DNA of 64,000 nucleotides from assembly GCA_031422295.1 (NCBI GenBank), contig JANOQM010000084.1, forward strand, positions 71,725 through 135,724, read 5' to 3'. The position numbers and the translations under genes were made by a program. This document shows, piece by piece, positions 10,024 to 17,458 of the stretch. Each line of letters starts with the position of its first letter. Within the stretch, counting starts at the first letter, position 1. This stretch comes from JANOMH01 sp031422295. Its GTDB lineage: Bacteria; Pseudomonadota; Alphaproteobacteria; Rhodobacterales; Rhodobacteraceae. A model generated the notes under the pieces. The model was not told the origin of the DNA, did no database searches, and saw only the letters and a program-made list of their open reading frames with translations.

Positions 10024-10563
10024 ATGTATCCATTCATCCGCATGGGCGTGCAGTTTTTCCGGCACCGCAACGCCCCGGCGCTGCCCGTCACCGGGACCCA
10101 CATCAGTCAGCATTTGTGCCTGCCCTGGGACCTGGACCCGTGGAACGAGTTGAACAACGGCCGGACCCTGACGCTGTATGATCTGGGACGCATTCCGCTG
10201 TCTTACCGAACCGGGCTGGTGCAAATCCTGAAACAGAACAAATGGGGCCTGACCGTGGCCGGATCGGTGGTGCGCTACCGCCGCCGGGTGCAGATGTTTG
10301 ACCGGCTGGTGATGAAAAGCCGCTGCGTGACTTGGGATGCGCGGTTTTTCTACCTTGAACAATCAATGTGGAAATCCGGCGGCGAATGTTCCAGCCACGC
10401 CGTCTTTCGGTCAGCAGTCGTTGGCCAGAACGGGATCGTGAACCCGGCCGAAGTGATCAGGCAATCTGAATATGCCGGGCCGCCGCCGCCGATGCCTGCG
10501 TTTATTGCAAAATGGATCGAGGCCGAGGATACGCGGGTCTGGCCGCCGATGCAGGGCGCGTGA
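10024..10563 (+). CDS. Acyl-CoA thioesterase family protein (hotdog fold, 4HBT_2-like)
   Basis: 179 aa protein resembling YbgC/THEM6-type hotdog thioesterases, which hydrolyse acyl-CoA or acyl-ACP esters. Seen: MYPFIRMGVQFF at the N-terminus, DLDPWNELNNGRTLTLYDLGR (Asp and Asn in the usual catalytic loop region, preceding the hotdog helix), and a strand with SRCVTWDARFFYLEQSMW. The ATG at 10024 is preferred over an in-frame upstream ATG because the family N-terminus begins there and the upstream extension is basic and unlike it. The gene is divergent from yggT. Substrate cannot be told from sequence. Confidence 0.8.
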   Translation: MYPFIRMGVQFFRHRNAPALPVTGTHISQHLCLPWDLDPWNELNNGRTLTLYDLGRIPLSYRTGLVQILKQNKWGLTVAGSVVRYRRRVQMFDRLVMKSRCVTWDARFFYLEQSMWKSGGECSSHAVFRSAVVGQNGIVNPAEVIRQSEYAGPPPPMPAFIAKWIEAEDTRVWPPMQGA

Positions 10564-10629
10564 CGGAAAGGAATAGTTGCCTAAGCCCCGGAATACAGCT
10601 CTTATCTGCCGCAAAATAGGGGACGGGTT

Positions 10630-12006
10630 ATGACGGCTGATAAAAAACGCATCTGGGGATGGATGTTCTTTGACTGGGCGCAGCAGCCCTATGCCACATT
10701 GGGGCTGACGTTTGTCTTTGGCCCCTATTTTGCCTCGATTGCTTCCGACTACTATATGCAGTTGGGGTTCGACAGCGATACAGCCGATGCGCAAGCGCAG
10801 AGTTTGTGGTCGCTAGGGCTGTCGATTTCGGGCCTGCTGATCGCAGTATCCGCACCGTTGCTGGGGGCTTGGGCAGATGCGTCGGGACGAAAACTGCCGT
10901 GGATTGCTGGGTTTTCAGCGGTTGTGGTGGTTTGCTCTGCCATGTTGTGGGGGCTGACACCTGATGGCTCCTCACTGATCCCAATGCTCATTGTATTCTG
11001 TATTGGCTATGTCGCAGGAGAAGCGGCGCTCAACATTAACAACGCTATGCTACCTTCACTTGGCGATCACCACACCGTCGGAAGATTATCGGGTTCGGCT
11101 GCGGCATTCGGCTATTGGGGTGGGGTTGTTTCACTACTGATTATGCTGCTTCTTTTTGCCGAGAACGAGGCAGGGGTCACATTGTTGCGTAATGCGCCGA
11201 TATTTGGGCTCGACCCGGAACTGCGCGAGGGCACGCGGTCGGTTGGGCCGTTCATTGCGATCTGGTATATGATTTTCATCATTCCGTTTTTCATCTGGTC
11301 GCGCGAAGACAAGACACCGAGCCTGATTCGCCCGACGATGGCCCGCGTCTGGTCCGATCTGATGATGACAGTACGCGGCGTGTTTCGGCGCAAAAGCCTG
11401 GGCAGCTTCCTGCTCGGATCCATGCTGTATCGCGATGCATTGGGTGCGATCTACATTTTCGGCGGGATTTATGCTACAAAAGTACTGGGCTGGGACATTA
11501 TTGAGCTTGGAGTCTTCGGTATAATTGCGGCGATTGCAGCCGCGATCCTGACGTGGGTCGGCGGCCTTTTCGACCAAAGGCTCGGGCCAAAGCCGGTGAT
11601 TATCGTGACTTGCTGGGCTTTGGTTCTGGTATCGATCATCATCGTTGGCATGTCACGCCAAAGCCTGTTTGGCATACCGTTTGCCGAAGGATCAATCCTT
11701 CCGGACATCATATTTTATGTATGTGGAGGCATTTTGGGTGGCGCTGGTGGGGCCAATTATTCGGCATCGCGCACGTTGATGGCGTGGCATAGCGACCCTG
11801 ACCGCCCAGCAGAGGCGTTCGGCCTATTTGGCCTGACCGGCAAGGCCACGGCGTTTCTGGGCACGGCCCTTGTCGGGCTGTTCACTTATCTGACAGGATC
11901 AGTGCAACTTGGGTTTTTACCGGTGATCGGGCTTTTCCTGATCGGGCTGTTCCTGCTACGCTATGTGAACAAAGACGGAGATCGCGCAGAATGGTCCGCA
12001 TCCTAA
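10630..12006 (+). CDS. MFS transporter, UMF1/Atg22-like family
   Basis: Polytopic 458 aa membrane protein with about twelve hydrophobic segments. The N-terminal signature FDWAQQPYATLGLTF is typical of the UMF1 (unknown major facilitator 1) family related to yeast Atg22; other conserved parts are GAWADASGRKLPW and GGANYSASRTLMA. Family knowledge points to efflux of amino acids or other small metabolites, but the substrate of bacterial members is not established. A GGGGACGGG stretch lies before the ATG. Its 3' end overlaps the mepA start by 16 bases, suggesting coupled translation. Base composition is a little lower in GC than the neighbours through the middle of the gene. Confidence 0.85.
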   Translation: MTADKKRIWGWMFFDWAQQPYATLGLTFVFGPYFASIASDYYMQLGFDSDTADAQAQSLWSLGLSISGLLIAVSAPLLGAWADASGRKLPWIAGFSAVVVVCSAMLWGLTPDGSSLIPMLIVFCIGYVAGEAALNINNAMLPSLGDHHTVGRLSGSAAAFGYWGGVVSLLIMLLLFAENEAGVTLLRNAPIFGLDPELREGTRSVGPFIAIWYMIFIIPFFIWSREDKTPSLIRPTMARVWSDLMMTVRGVFRRKSLGSFLLGSMLYRDALGAIYIFGGIYATKVLGWDIIELGVFGIIAAIAAAILTWVGGLFDQRLGPKPVIIVTCWALVLVSIIIVGMSRQSLFGIPFAEGSILPDIIFYVCGGILGGAGGANYSASRTLMAWHSDPDRPAEAFGLFGLTGKATAFLGTALVGLFTYLTGSVQLGFLPVIGLFLIGLFLLRYVNKDGDRAEWSAS

Positions 12007-12908
12007 CCTTACTTTTGGCCACATTGGCGCTTGGGTCCTGCCGGGACGGGGCGCAGGCCGTCTCAGCTGCGGCGCAAACCACAATTTCGGCGCAGAATGC
12101 CAATGACACACGGGTGGCCAAGGCGCTGTTCGGGGCGATTAGCGGACCTGCGTCCCTGCCTTCGGACCCGATCGGGGAATATGCGCGCGGCTGTCAGGCG
12201 GGTGCGGTCGAATTGGCCGAGACTGGGGCAACATGGCAGGCCATGCGCCTGTCGCGCAACCGCAATTGGGGCCAGCCTGCGCTGATCGATTATGTGCAGG
12301 ACCTGAGCGCCTTTGCCGCCGCTCTGCCGGGGTGGGAGGGGCTGTATCTGGGCGACATGAGCCAGCCGCGCGGCGGGCCGATGCTGACCGGGCATACCAG
12401 CCACCAGATCGGGCTGGACGCTGATATCTGGATGCTGCCCCCCCAGCGGTTGGATCTGACCGAGGCCGAGCGCGAGGCGATTTCCTCGACCGATATGCAG
12501 CGTTCCAGCGGGGCTTATGTCAATTCCAGCTGGACCCCGCAGCACGAAGCCCTTTTGCGCGCTGCAGCGTCAGACCCACGCGTGGCCCGGATATTCGTCT
12601 TTGCCGGGGCCAAGGTTGCGCTGTGCGACAATGCCACCGGGGACAGGTCTTGGCTGAACAAAATCCGGCCATGGTGGGGGCATAATACGCATTTCCACGT
12701 TCGGCTGAACTGCCCGCCGGGGGCCAGCAACTGTGCGCCACAGGCCCCGATCCCCGAAGGCGACGGCTGCGATGATGCCCGCCAATGGGTCAGCGATATC
12801 CTGAACCCGCCGCCGCCAGACCCTAACGCCCCGCCGCCAGAACCACGACGCGAGTTGACGATGGCGGCATTGCCGGGCATGTGCCTTGACGTGCTGAACG
12901 CGAACTGA
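11991..12908 (+). CDS. mepA: Penicillin-insensitive murein endopeptidase, lipoprotein
   Basis: M74-family zinc peptidase that cuts D-alanyl-meso-diaminopimelyl cross-links in peptidoglycan. 305 aa. The N-terminus [17 protein letters not shown] is a lipoprotein signal with lipobox LGSC, so the protein is predicted to be membrane-anchored on the periplasmic side, unlike soluble E. coli MepA. Metal and catalytic motifs: [14 protein letters not shown] (His and Asp ligands) and [15 protein letters not shown]. Several cysteines ([28 protein letters not shown]) suggest disulfides. The C-terminus is proline-rich. It overlaps the upstream MFS gene and is followed two bases later by the phytase-like esterase gene. 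Confidence 0.93.
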   Translation: MVRILTLLLATLALGSCRDGAQAVSAAAQTTISAQNANDTRVAKALFGAISGPASLPSDPIGEYARGCQAGAVELAETGATWQAMRLSRNRNWGQPALIDYVQDLSAFAAALPGWEGLYLGDMSQPRGGPMLTGHTSHQIGLDADIWMLPPQRLDLTEAEREAISSTDMQRSSGAYVNSSWTPQHEALLRAAASDPRVARIFVFAGAKVALCDNATGDRSWLNKIRPWWGHNTHFHVRLNCPPGASNCAPQAPIPEGDGCDDARQWVSDILNPPPPDPNAPPPEPRRELTMAALPGMCLDVLNAN

Positions 12909-12910
12909 CG

Positions 12911-13765
12911 GTGATGATCCGCCTTGTCTTTATGGCCCTGCTGGCAGGGGGTGGTCCGGCTGCCGCGCAGACGACCTATCTGAGCACATTTGTCTGGGAC
13001 GAGCCCACACCGCGTTTTGGTGGATTTTCCGGGATCGAGGTGATGCCGGACGGATTGCACTTTCTGGTGATCAGCGACCGGTCGATGCTGATCGACGGCG
13101 TATTCAGCCGGACCGATGGGCAAATCTCGGGCATAACCGCGGGCGATCGTCACCTTTTGCGCGACATTGACGGCAATAACATGTCCGGTGAAATGGCCGA
13201 TAGTGAAGGGTTGGCTGTGGCGGCAGATGGCCAAATTTACCTTTCTTTTGAAGGGGTTCCCCGCATTGAGGTTCGCAGTGGAACCATGGCTGTCCCTGAT
13301 CCGTTGCCCGATGCGCCCGCGTTTCTGCTGATGGAAGAAAACGCATCTCTGGAGGCTTTGGCGCTTGGGCTGGATGGCACGATTTACACCATACCAGAGC
13401 GATCAGGCAGGCCGGACCGGCCTTTTCCGGTCTACCGCTTGCGTGACGGCCAGTGGGATATCGCGTTTTCCATTTCCCACCCGGATACATTCCTGATCTC
13501 GGGCGCGGATATCGGGCCTGATGGGCTGTTATATGTGCTGGAGCGCGACTTTAACGGGCTTGGCTTCAGATCCCGCATCCGCCGCTTTGATCTGACGGGG
13601 GCAGGCGAGGTGATTTTGTTGGAAACAAGCACCGGAACGCATGATAATCTGGAGGGGATATCCGTGTGGCAAGATCCGGATGGCATCCGTATCACCATGA
13701 TTTCAGACGATAATTTCCGGTTCTTTCAGGAAACCCAGATTGTTGAATACCGTGTTACCGATTGA
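12911..13765 (+). CDS. Secreted esterase-like activity of phytase family protein
   Basis: Predicted exported beta-propeller-like protein of the 'esterase-like activity of phytase' family (PF13449). 284 aa from GTG at 12911, or one residue shorter from the ATG at 12914. A signal peptide ends near GPAAAQ. Family features: [63 protein letters not shown] near the C-terminus. Function in Rhodobacterales is not defined; the family was named from a phytase-associated esterase activity. It begins two bases after the mepA stop and probably shares its transcript. Confidence 0.85.
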   Translation: MMIRLVFMALLAGGGPAAAQTTYLSTFVWDEPTPRFGGFSGIEVMPDGLHFLVISDRSMLIDGVFSRTDGQISGITAGDRHLLRDIDGNNMSGEMADSEGLAVAADGQIYLSFEGVPRIEVRSGTMAVPDPLPDAPAFLLMEENASLEALALGLDGTIYTIPERSGRPDRPFPVYRLRDGQWDIAFSISHPDTFLISGADIGPDGLLYVLERDFNGLGFRSRIRRFDLTGAGEVILLETSTGTHDNLEGISVWQDPDGIRITMISDDNFRFFQETQIVEYRVTD

Positions 13766-13849
13766 CCTGACGCAACGCTGGGGTTAAGTCGCATTGTCCC
13801 GGTGGTCGGGGCCAAGTCGCCGCACCCTTGTCAAAACGGAAAGCTGAAC

Positions 13850-14476
13850 ATGCGTCTTTTGCCCGGCATCATTGCCATGGCCACAATCGTGGTTGCCTCG
13901 AATATTCTTGTGCAATTTCTGATACTTGACGGGTTACTGACCTGGGGGGCGTTTACCTATCCTTTTGCCTTTCTGGTGACGGACATCATTAACCGAGTCT
14001 ATGGCAGCCGGGCCGCCAGACAGGTGGTTTTTGTCGGTTTTATGACGGGAATCGTCTGTTCGCTGATTGGCACGCAAGTGTTGCTGGAATACGGCCCTGC
14101 GGTGACACTACGGGTAGCGGTGGGATCGGGAATTGCGTTCCTTGCGGCACAACTGCTGGATGTCGCAGTATTCAACCGGCTGCGGGCGGGGGCGTGGTGG
14201 AAGGCGCCATTCATCGCCCCGATTGTCAGTTCGACCGTGGACTCTATCCTGTTCTTTTCATTGTCTTTTTCCGCCACTTTCGCTGTTTTCGGGCCAGATG
14301 CCAACGCGGCAGTGGCCTGGGCGCAAGCGGCGGCGCCGTTCCTGAATATTGGCCCGATGGCGCCACTGTGGGTGTCACTGGCGGTGGCCGACTGGCTGGT
14401 CAAGCTGGTCATCGCGCTGATCGCGCTGGTTCCGTTCCGCCTGATTGTTGGGCAGATGCTGCGGCGGGCTGCATAA
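13850..14476 (+). CDS. Queuosine precursor transporter (YhhQ/VUT family)
   Basis: Integral membrane protein of 208 aa with about six hydrophobic segments. The stretch YPFAFLVTDIINRVYGSRAAR is the hallmark of the VUT/YhhQ family, which imports the queuosine precursors preQ0/preQ1 for tRNA modification. The ATG at 13850 is chosen since GGAAAG precedes it and the protein then begins with a hydrophobic helix; an upstream in-frame start adds a hydrophilic 16-residue extension without support. The 84-base upstream gap was examined for a preQ1 riboswitch and no convincing match was seen. Confidence 0.87.
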   Translation: MRLLPGIIAMATIVVASNILVQFLILDGLLTWGAFTYPFAFLVTDIINRVYGSRAARQVVFVGFMTGIVCSLIGTQVLLEYGPAVTLRVAVGSGIAFLAAQLLDVAVFNRLRAGAWWKAPFIAPIVSSTVDSILFFSLSFSATFAVFGPDANAAVAWAQAAAPFLNIGPMAPLWVSLAVADWLVKLVIALIALVPFRLIVGQMLRRAA

Positions 14477-14499
14477 TCCTTTTGGTAGTATAAAATGTT

Positions 14500-14528
14500 T
14501 TGACAAACACAAAATCTGTGCCACCTTC
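14500..14528 (+). promoter_or_regulatory. Possible promoter of the small RNA element
   Basis: TTGACA at 14500-14505 is a perfect -35 hexamer in an intergenic region; the hexamer 17 bases later (ACCTTC) is a poor -10. It lies about 45 bases upstream of the structured element and faces its terminator. Weak because only one half is convincing. Confidence 0.35.
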
Positions 14529-14563
14529 GGATTATTCGAAACCCATTGAAAGGAGGTGATCCA

Positions 14564-14620
14564 GTGTCAAGAAAGAGATTGGAGAAGTGCGTCGGGACAG
14601 CTTGGGGTATGCGCAGCTAG
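14564..14620 (+). CDS. 18-codon micro-ORF with extended Shine-Dalgarno
   Basis: GTG at 14564 opens an ORF encoding VSRKRLEKCVGTAWGMRS, ended by TAG at 14618-14620. The AGGAGG core ends seven bases before the GTG, ideal spacing. The peptide is basic with one Cys and one Trp and has no recognised family. Because the ribosome-binding site can be masked by pairing with 14669-14676, translation may be conditional. It may equally be a by-product of an RNA whose function is structural. Confidence 0.4.
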   Translation: MSRKRLEKCVGTAWGMRS

Positions 14621-14687
14621 GGCAGACCTTGGCCGTGAACAACCCGAGTGGGTGTATCTAACCGACCCCACCTCCTGAACTTTCGAA

Positions 14688-14717
14688 GGGCCGCCTCATG
14701 CTTGGGGCGGCCCTTTT
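14688..14717 (+). terminator. Rho-independent terminator
   Basis: Stem GGGCCGCC (14688-14695) pairs exactly with GGCGGCCC (14706-14713) around a ten-base loop and is followed by TTTT. It ends the small RNA unit and insulates arfB from it. Confidence 0.85.
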
Positions 14718-14850
14718 CGTATGGCATCGGTCAGGTTTTCGCGGCTTTCCTTAAGGTCGGTGCGGGGGTATTTTCCGCATGGCACGGGGTGGTTTTTGCG
14801 GCATCTGTCAGGTATTGGCCGCACACCTTAAGCTGGGATTTCGGGGGCCG

Positions 14851-15276
14851 ATGATGCTGCGGATTGACGACAAAATCGCCCTTGAAGACTGGGAAATGTC
14901 CGAGACGTTCATGCGGTCCTCCGGTCCCGGTGGGCAGAATGTGAATAAAGTGTCAACGGCGGTGGAGCTGCGGTTCGAGGCCGAGCGGTCGCCATCGCTG
15001 AGTGAGGCCGTCAAGCGGCGGCTGAAACGGCTGGCTGGCTGGCGCTGGAATTCCGAAGGCGCGATTGTCATTCAGGTGCAGGACACGCGGAGCCAGGCGC
15101 AGAACCGGGAGATCGCGAAAGAGCGGCTAGTGGAGATGATACGCGCGGCTTTGGTCGTGCCGAAACGCCGGGTACCGACGAAGCCAACCTATGGGTCGGT
15201 GAAGCGGCGGCTTGAGGGGAAAAAGGTGCGGGCGGGGGTGAAGGAGGGGCGGGGCAAGGTGGAGGGGGAGGATTGA
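14851..15276 (+). CDS. arfB: Alternative ribosome-rescue factor B (peptidyl-tRNA hydrolase ArfB/YaeJ)
   Basis: 141 aa release-factor-like protein that frees ribosomes stalled at the end of truncated mRNAs by hydrolysing peptidyl-tRNA. The catalytic GGQ sits in SSGPGGQNVNKVST near residue 28, followed by the domain-3-like fold and a strongly basic C-terminal tail (KRRLEGKKVRAGVKEGRGK), which in ArfB enters the empty mRNA channel. Length matches the family. Tandem ATG codons at 14851 and 14854 are both possible starts. The region just upstream carries an imperfect repeat (14723-14760 and 14800-14837). Full-length RF1/RF2 is excluded by size. Confidence 0.93.
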   Translation: MMLRIDDKIALEDWEMSETFMRSSGPGGQNVNKVSTAVELRFEAERSPSLSEAVKRRLKRLAGWRWNSEGAIVIQVQDTRSQAQNREIAKERLVEMIRAALVVPKRRVPTKPTYGSVKRRLEGKKVRAGVKEGRGKVEGED

Positions 15277-15288
15277 CTTTTGCGAGGT

Positions 15289-15318
15289 TTGACACCAACC
15301 TATACCAAGACTTGGTAT
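15289..15318 (+). promoter_or_regulatory. parDE promoter with palindromic operator
   Basis: TTGACA at 15289-15294 serves as a -35. A perfect palindrome, ATACCAAG-A-CTTGGTAT (15302-15318), covers the -10 position, and the parD ATG follows 12 bases later. This is the layout expected for autoregulation by a ParD ribbon-helix-helix dimer or the ParDE complex. Confidence 0.72.
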
Positions 15319-15330
15319 GAGAGAATTGAT

Positions 15331-15579
15331 ATGTCGCGCAATACGTCTGTATCCCTTGGCGATCATTTCATTGATTTTATCGACGCTAAAGTAGCGGAAG
15401 GGCGCTACGCCTCGACAAGTGATGCCCTGCGGGCCGGGTTGCGGCTGCTGGAAGCAGAAGAGGCCAAGCTGGAACATTTGCGGGCGCTGATTGACGAAGG
15501 GATCGCATCCGGTCCGGGGCGGACTTGGGACTTGCAAGAGTTTTTGGATGAACGGCACCGGGCCATGGGGATCAAGTGA
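15331..15579 (+). CDS. parD: Type II antitoxin, ParD family
   Basis: 82 aa antitoxin. The N-terminal half is a ribbon-helix-helix DNA-binding domain (MSRNTSVSLGDHFIDFIDAKVAEGRYASTS...), with the ParD/CopG-typical DALRAGLRLLEAEE segment; the C-terminal part would wrap and block ParE. The start at 15331 is chosen over an in-frame ATG at 15280 since the latter would place the operator inside the gene; GAGAGAA gives a modest ribosome-binding site. Its TGA overlaps the GTG start of parE (GTGA), the classic coupled arrangement. Confidence 0.93.
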   Translation: MSRNTSVSLGDHFIDFIDAKVAEGRYASTSDALRAGLRLLEAEEAKLEHLRALIDEGIASGPGRTWDLQEFLDERHRAMGIK

Positions 15580-15863
15580 AGCAACTCATTATCCTGCCGG
15601 TCGCAAGGCAGGAGGTGCTGGATATCTGGGATTATTCGTTTGAAAACTGGGGACAAGAGCAGGCAGACCGCTACCTCGCCGCGATTGACGCCATGTTCGC
15701 CCGGATTGCGAATGGGTCCGCGCCGTCGCGTCCGGCTGATGAGTTAAGGCCCGACCTGCGCAAAGTGCCAGTCGGGTGGCATGTGGTGTTCTTTCGCGAG
15801 GGTGCGGAGGCGGTCGAGGTGGTCCGGGTGCTGCATGAGCGGATGGATGTGGGGTGGGTTTGA
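15576..15863 (+). CDS. parE: Type II toxin, ParE/RelE superfamily
   Basis: 95 aa ParE-type toxin, expected to poison DNA gyrase, though close RelE-fold relatives cleave mRNA and sequence alone does not separate the two. Seen: N-terminal IILPVARQEVLDIWDYSFENWG, middle SRPADELRPDLRKVPVGWHVVFF, and C-terminal VEVVRVLHERMDV, the RELRPGLR...YR..Y...VIRVLH..MD pattern of the family. GTG start inside the parD stop. With parD it forms an apparently intact module; gyrB of the same genome lies 9 kb away but no link is implied. Confidence 0.92.
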   Translation: MKQLIILPVARQEVLDIWDYSFENWGQEQADRYLAAIDAMFARIANGSAPSRPADELRPDLRKVPVGWHVVFFREGAEAVEVVRVLHERMDVGWV

Positions 15864-15873
15864 GTTGAAATCC

Positions 15874-15900
15874 ATGGCCAGATGCGCCATGATTGGCCAT
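15874..15900 (+). promoter_or_regulatory. Inverted repeat upstream of orphan parD-like gene
   Basis: ATGGCCA (15874-15880) and TGGCCAT (15894-15900) are exact inverted 7-base half-sites with a 13-base spacer, ending 14 bases before the ATG. Candidate autoregulatory operator, different in sequence from that of the first parDE module. Confidence 0.4.
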
Positions 15901-15914
15901 AGGGAGGGCTGCCG

Positions 15915-16151
15915 ATGCCAAACGTTCACCTGACCGCCCAGATGGCGGATTACGTCGAAACCCAGGTCGCCTCGGGTGCCTATGCCAACACTAGCGAAGT
16001 GATCCGCGCCGGGCTGCGCCTGCTGATGCAGAGCGAAGGGGCGCGGGCGTATTATGAGCTGAAGGCCGATCTGGAGGCGGCAGTAAGAGAGGTCGAGGCG
16101 GGGAAGGTGGTGGAGTTTGATGTGGAGGCGTTTTTGGCGGAGCGGGGGTAG
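15915..16151 (+). CDS. ParD-like antitoxin without a partner toxin
   Basis: 78 aa ribbon-helix-helix protein of the ParD family: MPNVHLTAQMADYVETQVASG, then NTSEVIRAGLRLLMQSE, matching the DNA-binding and dimer region, and an acidic C-terminal tail. AGGGAGG lies in front of the ATG. Unlike the first module, no parE follows; the gene is succeeded by a 15-base C tract and an AT-rich cassette. It may be a remnant whose toxin was displaced, or a solitary antitoxin that could cross-neutralise ParE. It differs clearly in sequence from the neighbouring ParD, so a recent tandem duplication is unlikely. Confidence 0.87.
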   Translation: MPNVHLTAQMADYVETQVASGAYANTSEVIRAGLRLLMQSEGARAYYELKADLEAAVREVEAGKVVEFDVEAFLAERG

Positions 16152-16162
16152 GGCCGGGCCTG

Positions 16163-16182
16163 CCCCCCCCCCCCCCCGGGGG
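16163..16182. repeat. C15-G5 homopolymer tract
   Basis: Fifteen consecutive C followed by five G immediately after the orphan parD stop. Could be a slippage-prone tract, part of a degenerate palindrome, or a base-calling or assembly weakness. A second C/G-rich run occurs at the right end of the window. Confidence 0.7.
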
Positions 16183-16273
16183 CGGTTTTGGCGGGGTGAA
16201 CCACGCCAAACGGATTGTTAAGTGTTGGTGAGCGGGAAAGCCCTTCAAAGTGCGTAAAAGACCTCCCAGCCAC

Positions 16274-16302
16274 TTGACATTTGGCACGCAGGCCGATTCA
16301 GT
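16274..16302 (+). promoter_or_regulatory. Possible promoter of the three-gene cassette
   Basis: TTGACA (16274-16279) with TTCAGT 17 bases downstream, about 47 bases before the first ATG of the cassette. The -35 is perfect, the -10 poor. Confidence 0.35.
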
Positions 16303-16349
16303 AGAGGCAGCCTATTGATGGCTGGTAGCGACGTTGAGACCGGTTCGAG

Positions 16350-17048
16350 ATGGCAGGATCAAATTTAAATCTATTGAACTCTGAGGCTCTCGAGCTAATT
16401 GCTGGCATGGATGGTGACAAATTTGATAAGCTAGCTCGCAGCCTTATTAAATCCAACAGGGTACCTACAATTCGTAGTAACGTTTTGATGGAACTGATCG
16501 TTAGTCATTTTGTCGAGAGGGAATATGCGGCGGCATTGTGTAGTCAGTTGATTGCGATTGCAACAGTTAGACGCATTCAGGCGCAAGAAATCGAAGATGT
16601 CTACGACAGCGTTGTAAAGTCAATGACAGTGAATGACTTAAGTGATGAGAATGAAATTTGGTATCGCGACCGAAGGCCAGTCTTTTTGGATCTTCTACGT
16701 CTTGATAGTGTTCGGCTGGTGGCAAAAACACTTCATCTAAGCACCGACTATACTGATATTCTTATTCGGTCAAATCTGGTGACTGACATCAGGCCGGTAT
16801 TTAGTTCAACAAGGGACACAATATTCGGTGCCGTTGTAACTCAATCTTTAAGACTTCACTACTTGAGTAGTGATGGTAGTCGGAGTGAGAAAGAGCTTAG
16901 TTTGGCCCTAGACGCTGACGATATTGAAAAGCTAATATCAGAATTGGAAAAGGCTAAATTGAAATCAAAAACTACTGCGCAATTCTTGGACAGTAAGCTA
17001 AATGGAAACGTTCTTGTTTTGGGGGATGACAAGTATGGCTTTAGCTAG
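16350..17048 (+). CDS. Protein of unknown function, COMM-domain-like C-terminus
   Basis: 232 aa soluble protein, not securely recognised. The first ~115 residues are predicted helical (LNSEALELIAGMDGDKFDKL...). The C-terminal part alternates strands and ends in a long amphipathic helix: TDIRPVFSSTRDTIFG, SLRLHYLSSDG, then LSLALDADDIEKLISELEKA. This helical-N plus strand-strand-strand-helix pattern is reminiscent of eukaryotic COMMD proteins (HN plus COMM domain); that is inference from pattern only. The gene is AT-rich: the two 60-base lines counted (16681 and 16921) are 40% and 30% GC, against over 60% in the flanks, suggesting horizontal origin. It overlaps the next gene by 14 bases. No transposase or integrase lies nearby. 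Confidence 0.7.
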   Translation: MAGSNLNLLNSEALELIAGMDGDKFDKLARSLIKSNRVPTIRSNVLMELIVSHFVEREYAAALCSQLIAIATVRRIQAQEIEDVYDSVVKSMTVNDLSDENEIWYRDRRPVFLDLLRLDSVRLVAKTLHLSTDYTDILIRSNLVTDIRPVFSSTRDTIFGAVVTQSLRLHYLSSDGSRSEKELSLALDADDIEKLISELEKAKLKSKTTAQFLDSKLNGNVLVLGDDKYGFS

Positions 17049-17454
17049 AGCAGTAAGGAGCAATGACGCGATTGCGTTGCCAATGGGTAACTACAAGACC
17101 TATGCGCGTAACCTAACTGTAGTGCCAAAGTACAATATGGCTAACGTTTGGCTTAATGCTGATCGGAATGTGAGTTACTTGGACATAAGTCTTCCGGAAA
17201 TGAAGATAGCCGCGCAGGCGCGCCGACCTATTTTGTCCAATCGTCCTGTTGTACCGATTTGGGTGCCATTTTTTCTTGATATGCTGTTAATACTCGCTGT
17301 TTCCGGATTTGTAGTTTTTTCCCTTCTAATTGTTGTGGATTTTTCAAGTGGGTTTTCAATCCCGATCTTGGGTAAAGGTCTCACAGCCTGCGCATTTCTG
17401 TTTGTCACGGGCCCAGCATGGCGGATGAGGTCGTCCATACAGAAACTGTCTTAA
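17035..17454 (+). CDS. Small two-helix membrane protein of the AT-rich cassette
   Basis: 139 aa from the ATG at 17035, which has GGGGGA nine bases upstream; an in-frame ATG at 17026 is also possible. Residues 1-70 are hydrophilic (NYKTYARNLTVVPKYN, ISLPEMKIAAQARRP). Then come two transmembrane segments, VPFFLDMLLILAVSGFVVF and a second around LTACAFLFVTGPAW, with a short basic tail. No family recognised. Overlap with the preceding gene and a four-base gap to the next indicate one operon. The soluble N-terminal part could contact the product of the first gene. Confidence 0.65.
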   Translation: MALARAVRSNDAIALPMGNYKTYARNLTVVPKYNMANVWLNADRNVSYLDISLPEMKIAAQARRPILSNRPVVPIWVPFFLDMLLILAVSGFVVFSLLIVVDFSSGFSIPILGKGLTACAFLFVTGPAWRMRSSIQKLS

Positions 17455-17458
17455 AGAG

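Larger units (their letters stand above)
14549..14717 (+). ncRNA. Candidate structured small RNA or leader with own terminator
   Basis: A self-contained transcription unit in a 374-base gap. The 5' end carries 14 bases (14549-14562) that are the exact complement of the 16S rRNA 3' tail (GGATCACCTCCTTT), i.e. a maximal Shine-Dalgarno sequence. AGGAGGTG at 14551-14558 can pair perfectly with CACCTCCT at 14669-14676, and GTCGG (14591-14595) with CCGAC (14662-14666), giving a nested long-range fold; ACCC-GAGT-GGGT forms a small hairpin at 14642-14653. A rho-independent terminator ends the unit. It could be a small mRNA with translational self-control, a ribosome-binding RNA, or a leader whose downstream gene has been lost. 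I do not recognise an Rfam family. Confidence 0.5.

Noticed and set aside
13766..13849. preQ1 riboswitch before the queuosine transporter
   Set aside because: No stem-loop plus A-rich tail matching the preQ1-I pattern and no convincing alternative class was visible.
15576..15863. RelE-type mRNase rather than ParE
   Set aside because: Partner is ParD and the RPDLRKVPVGW region fits ParE better, although the two folds cannot be fully separated by eye.
16318..16368. 16-codon ORF overlapping the start of the cassette
   Set aside because: Overlaps the first cassette gene in another frame, no ribosome-binding site, no recognisable sequence.
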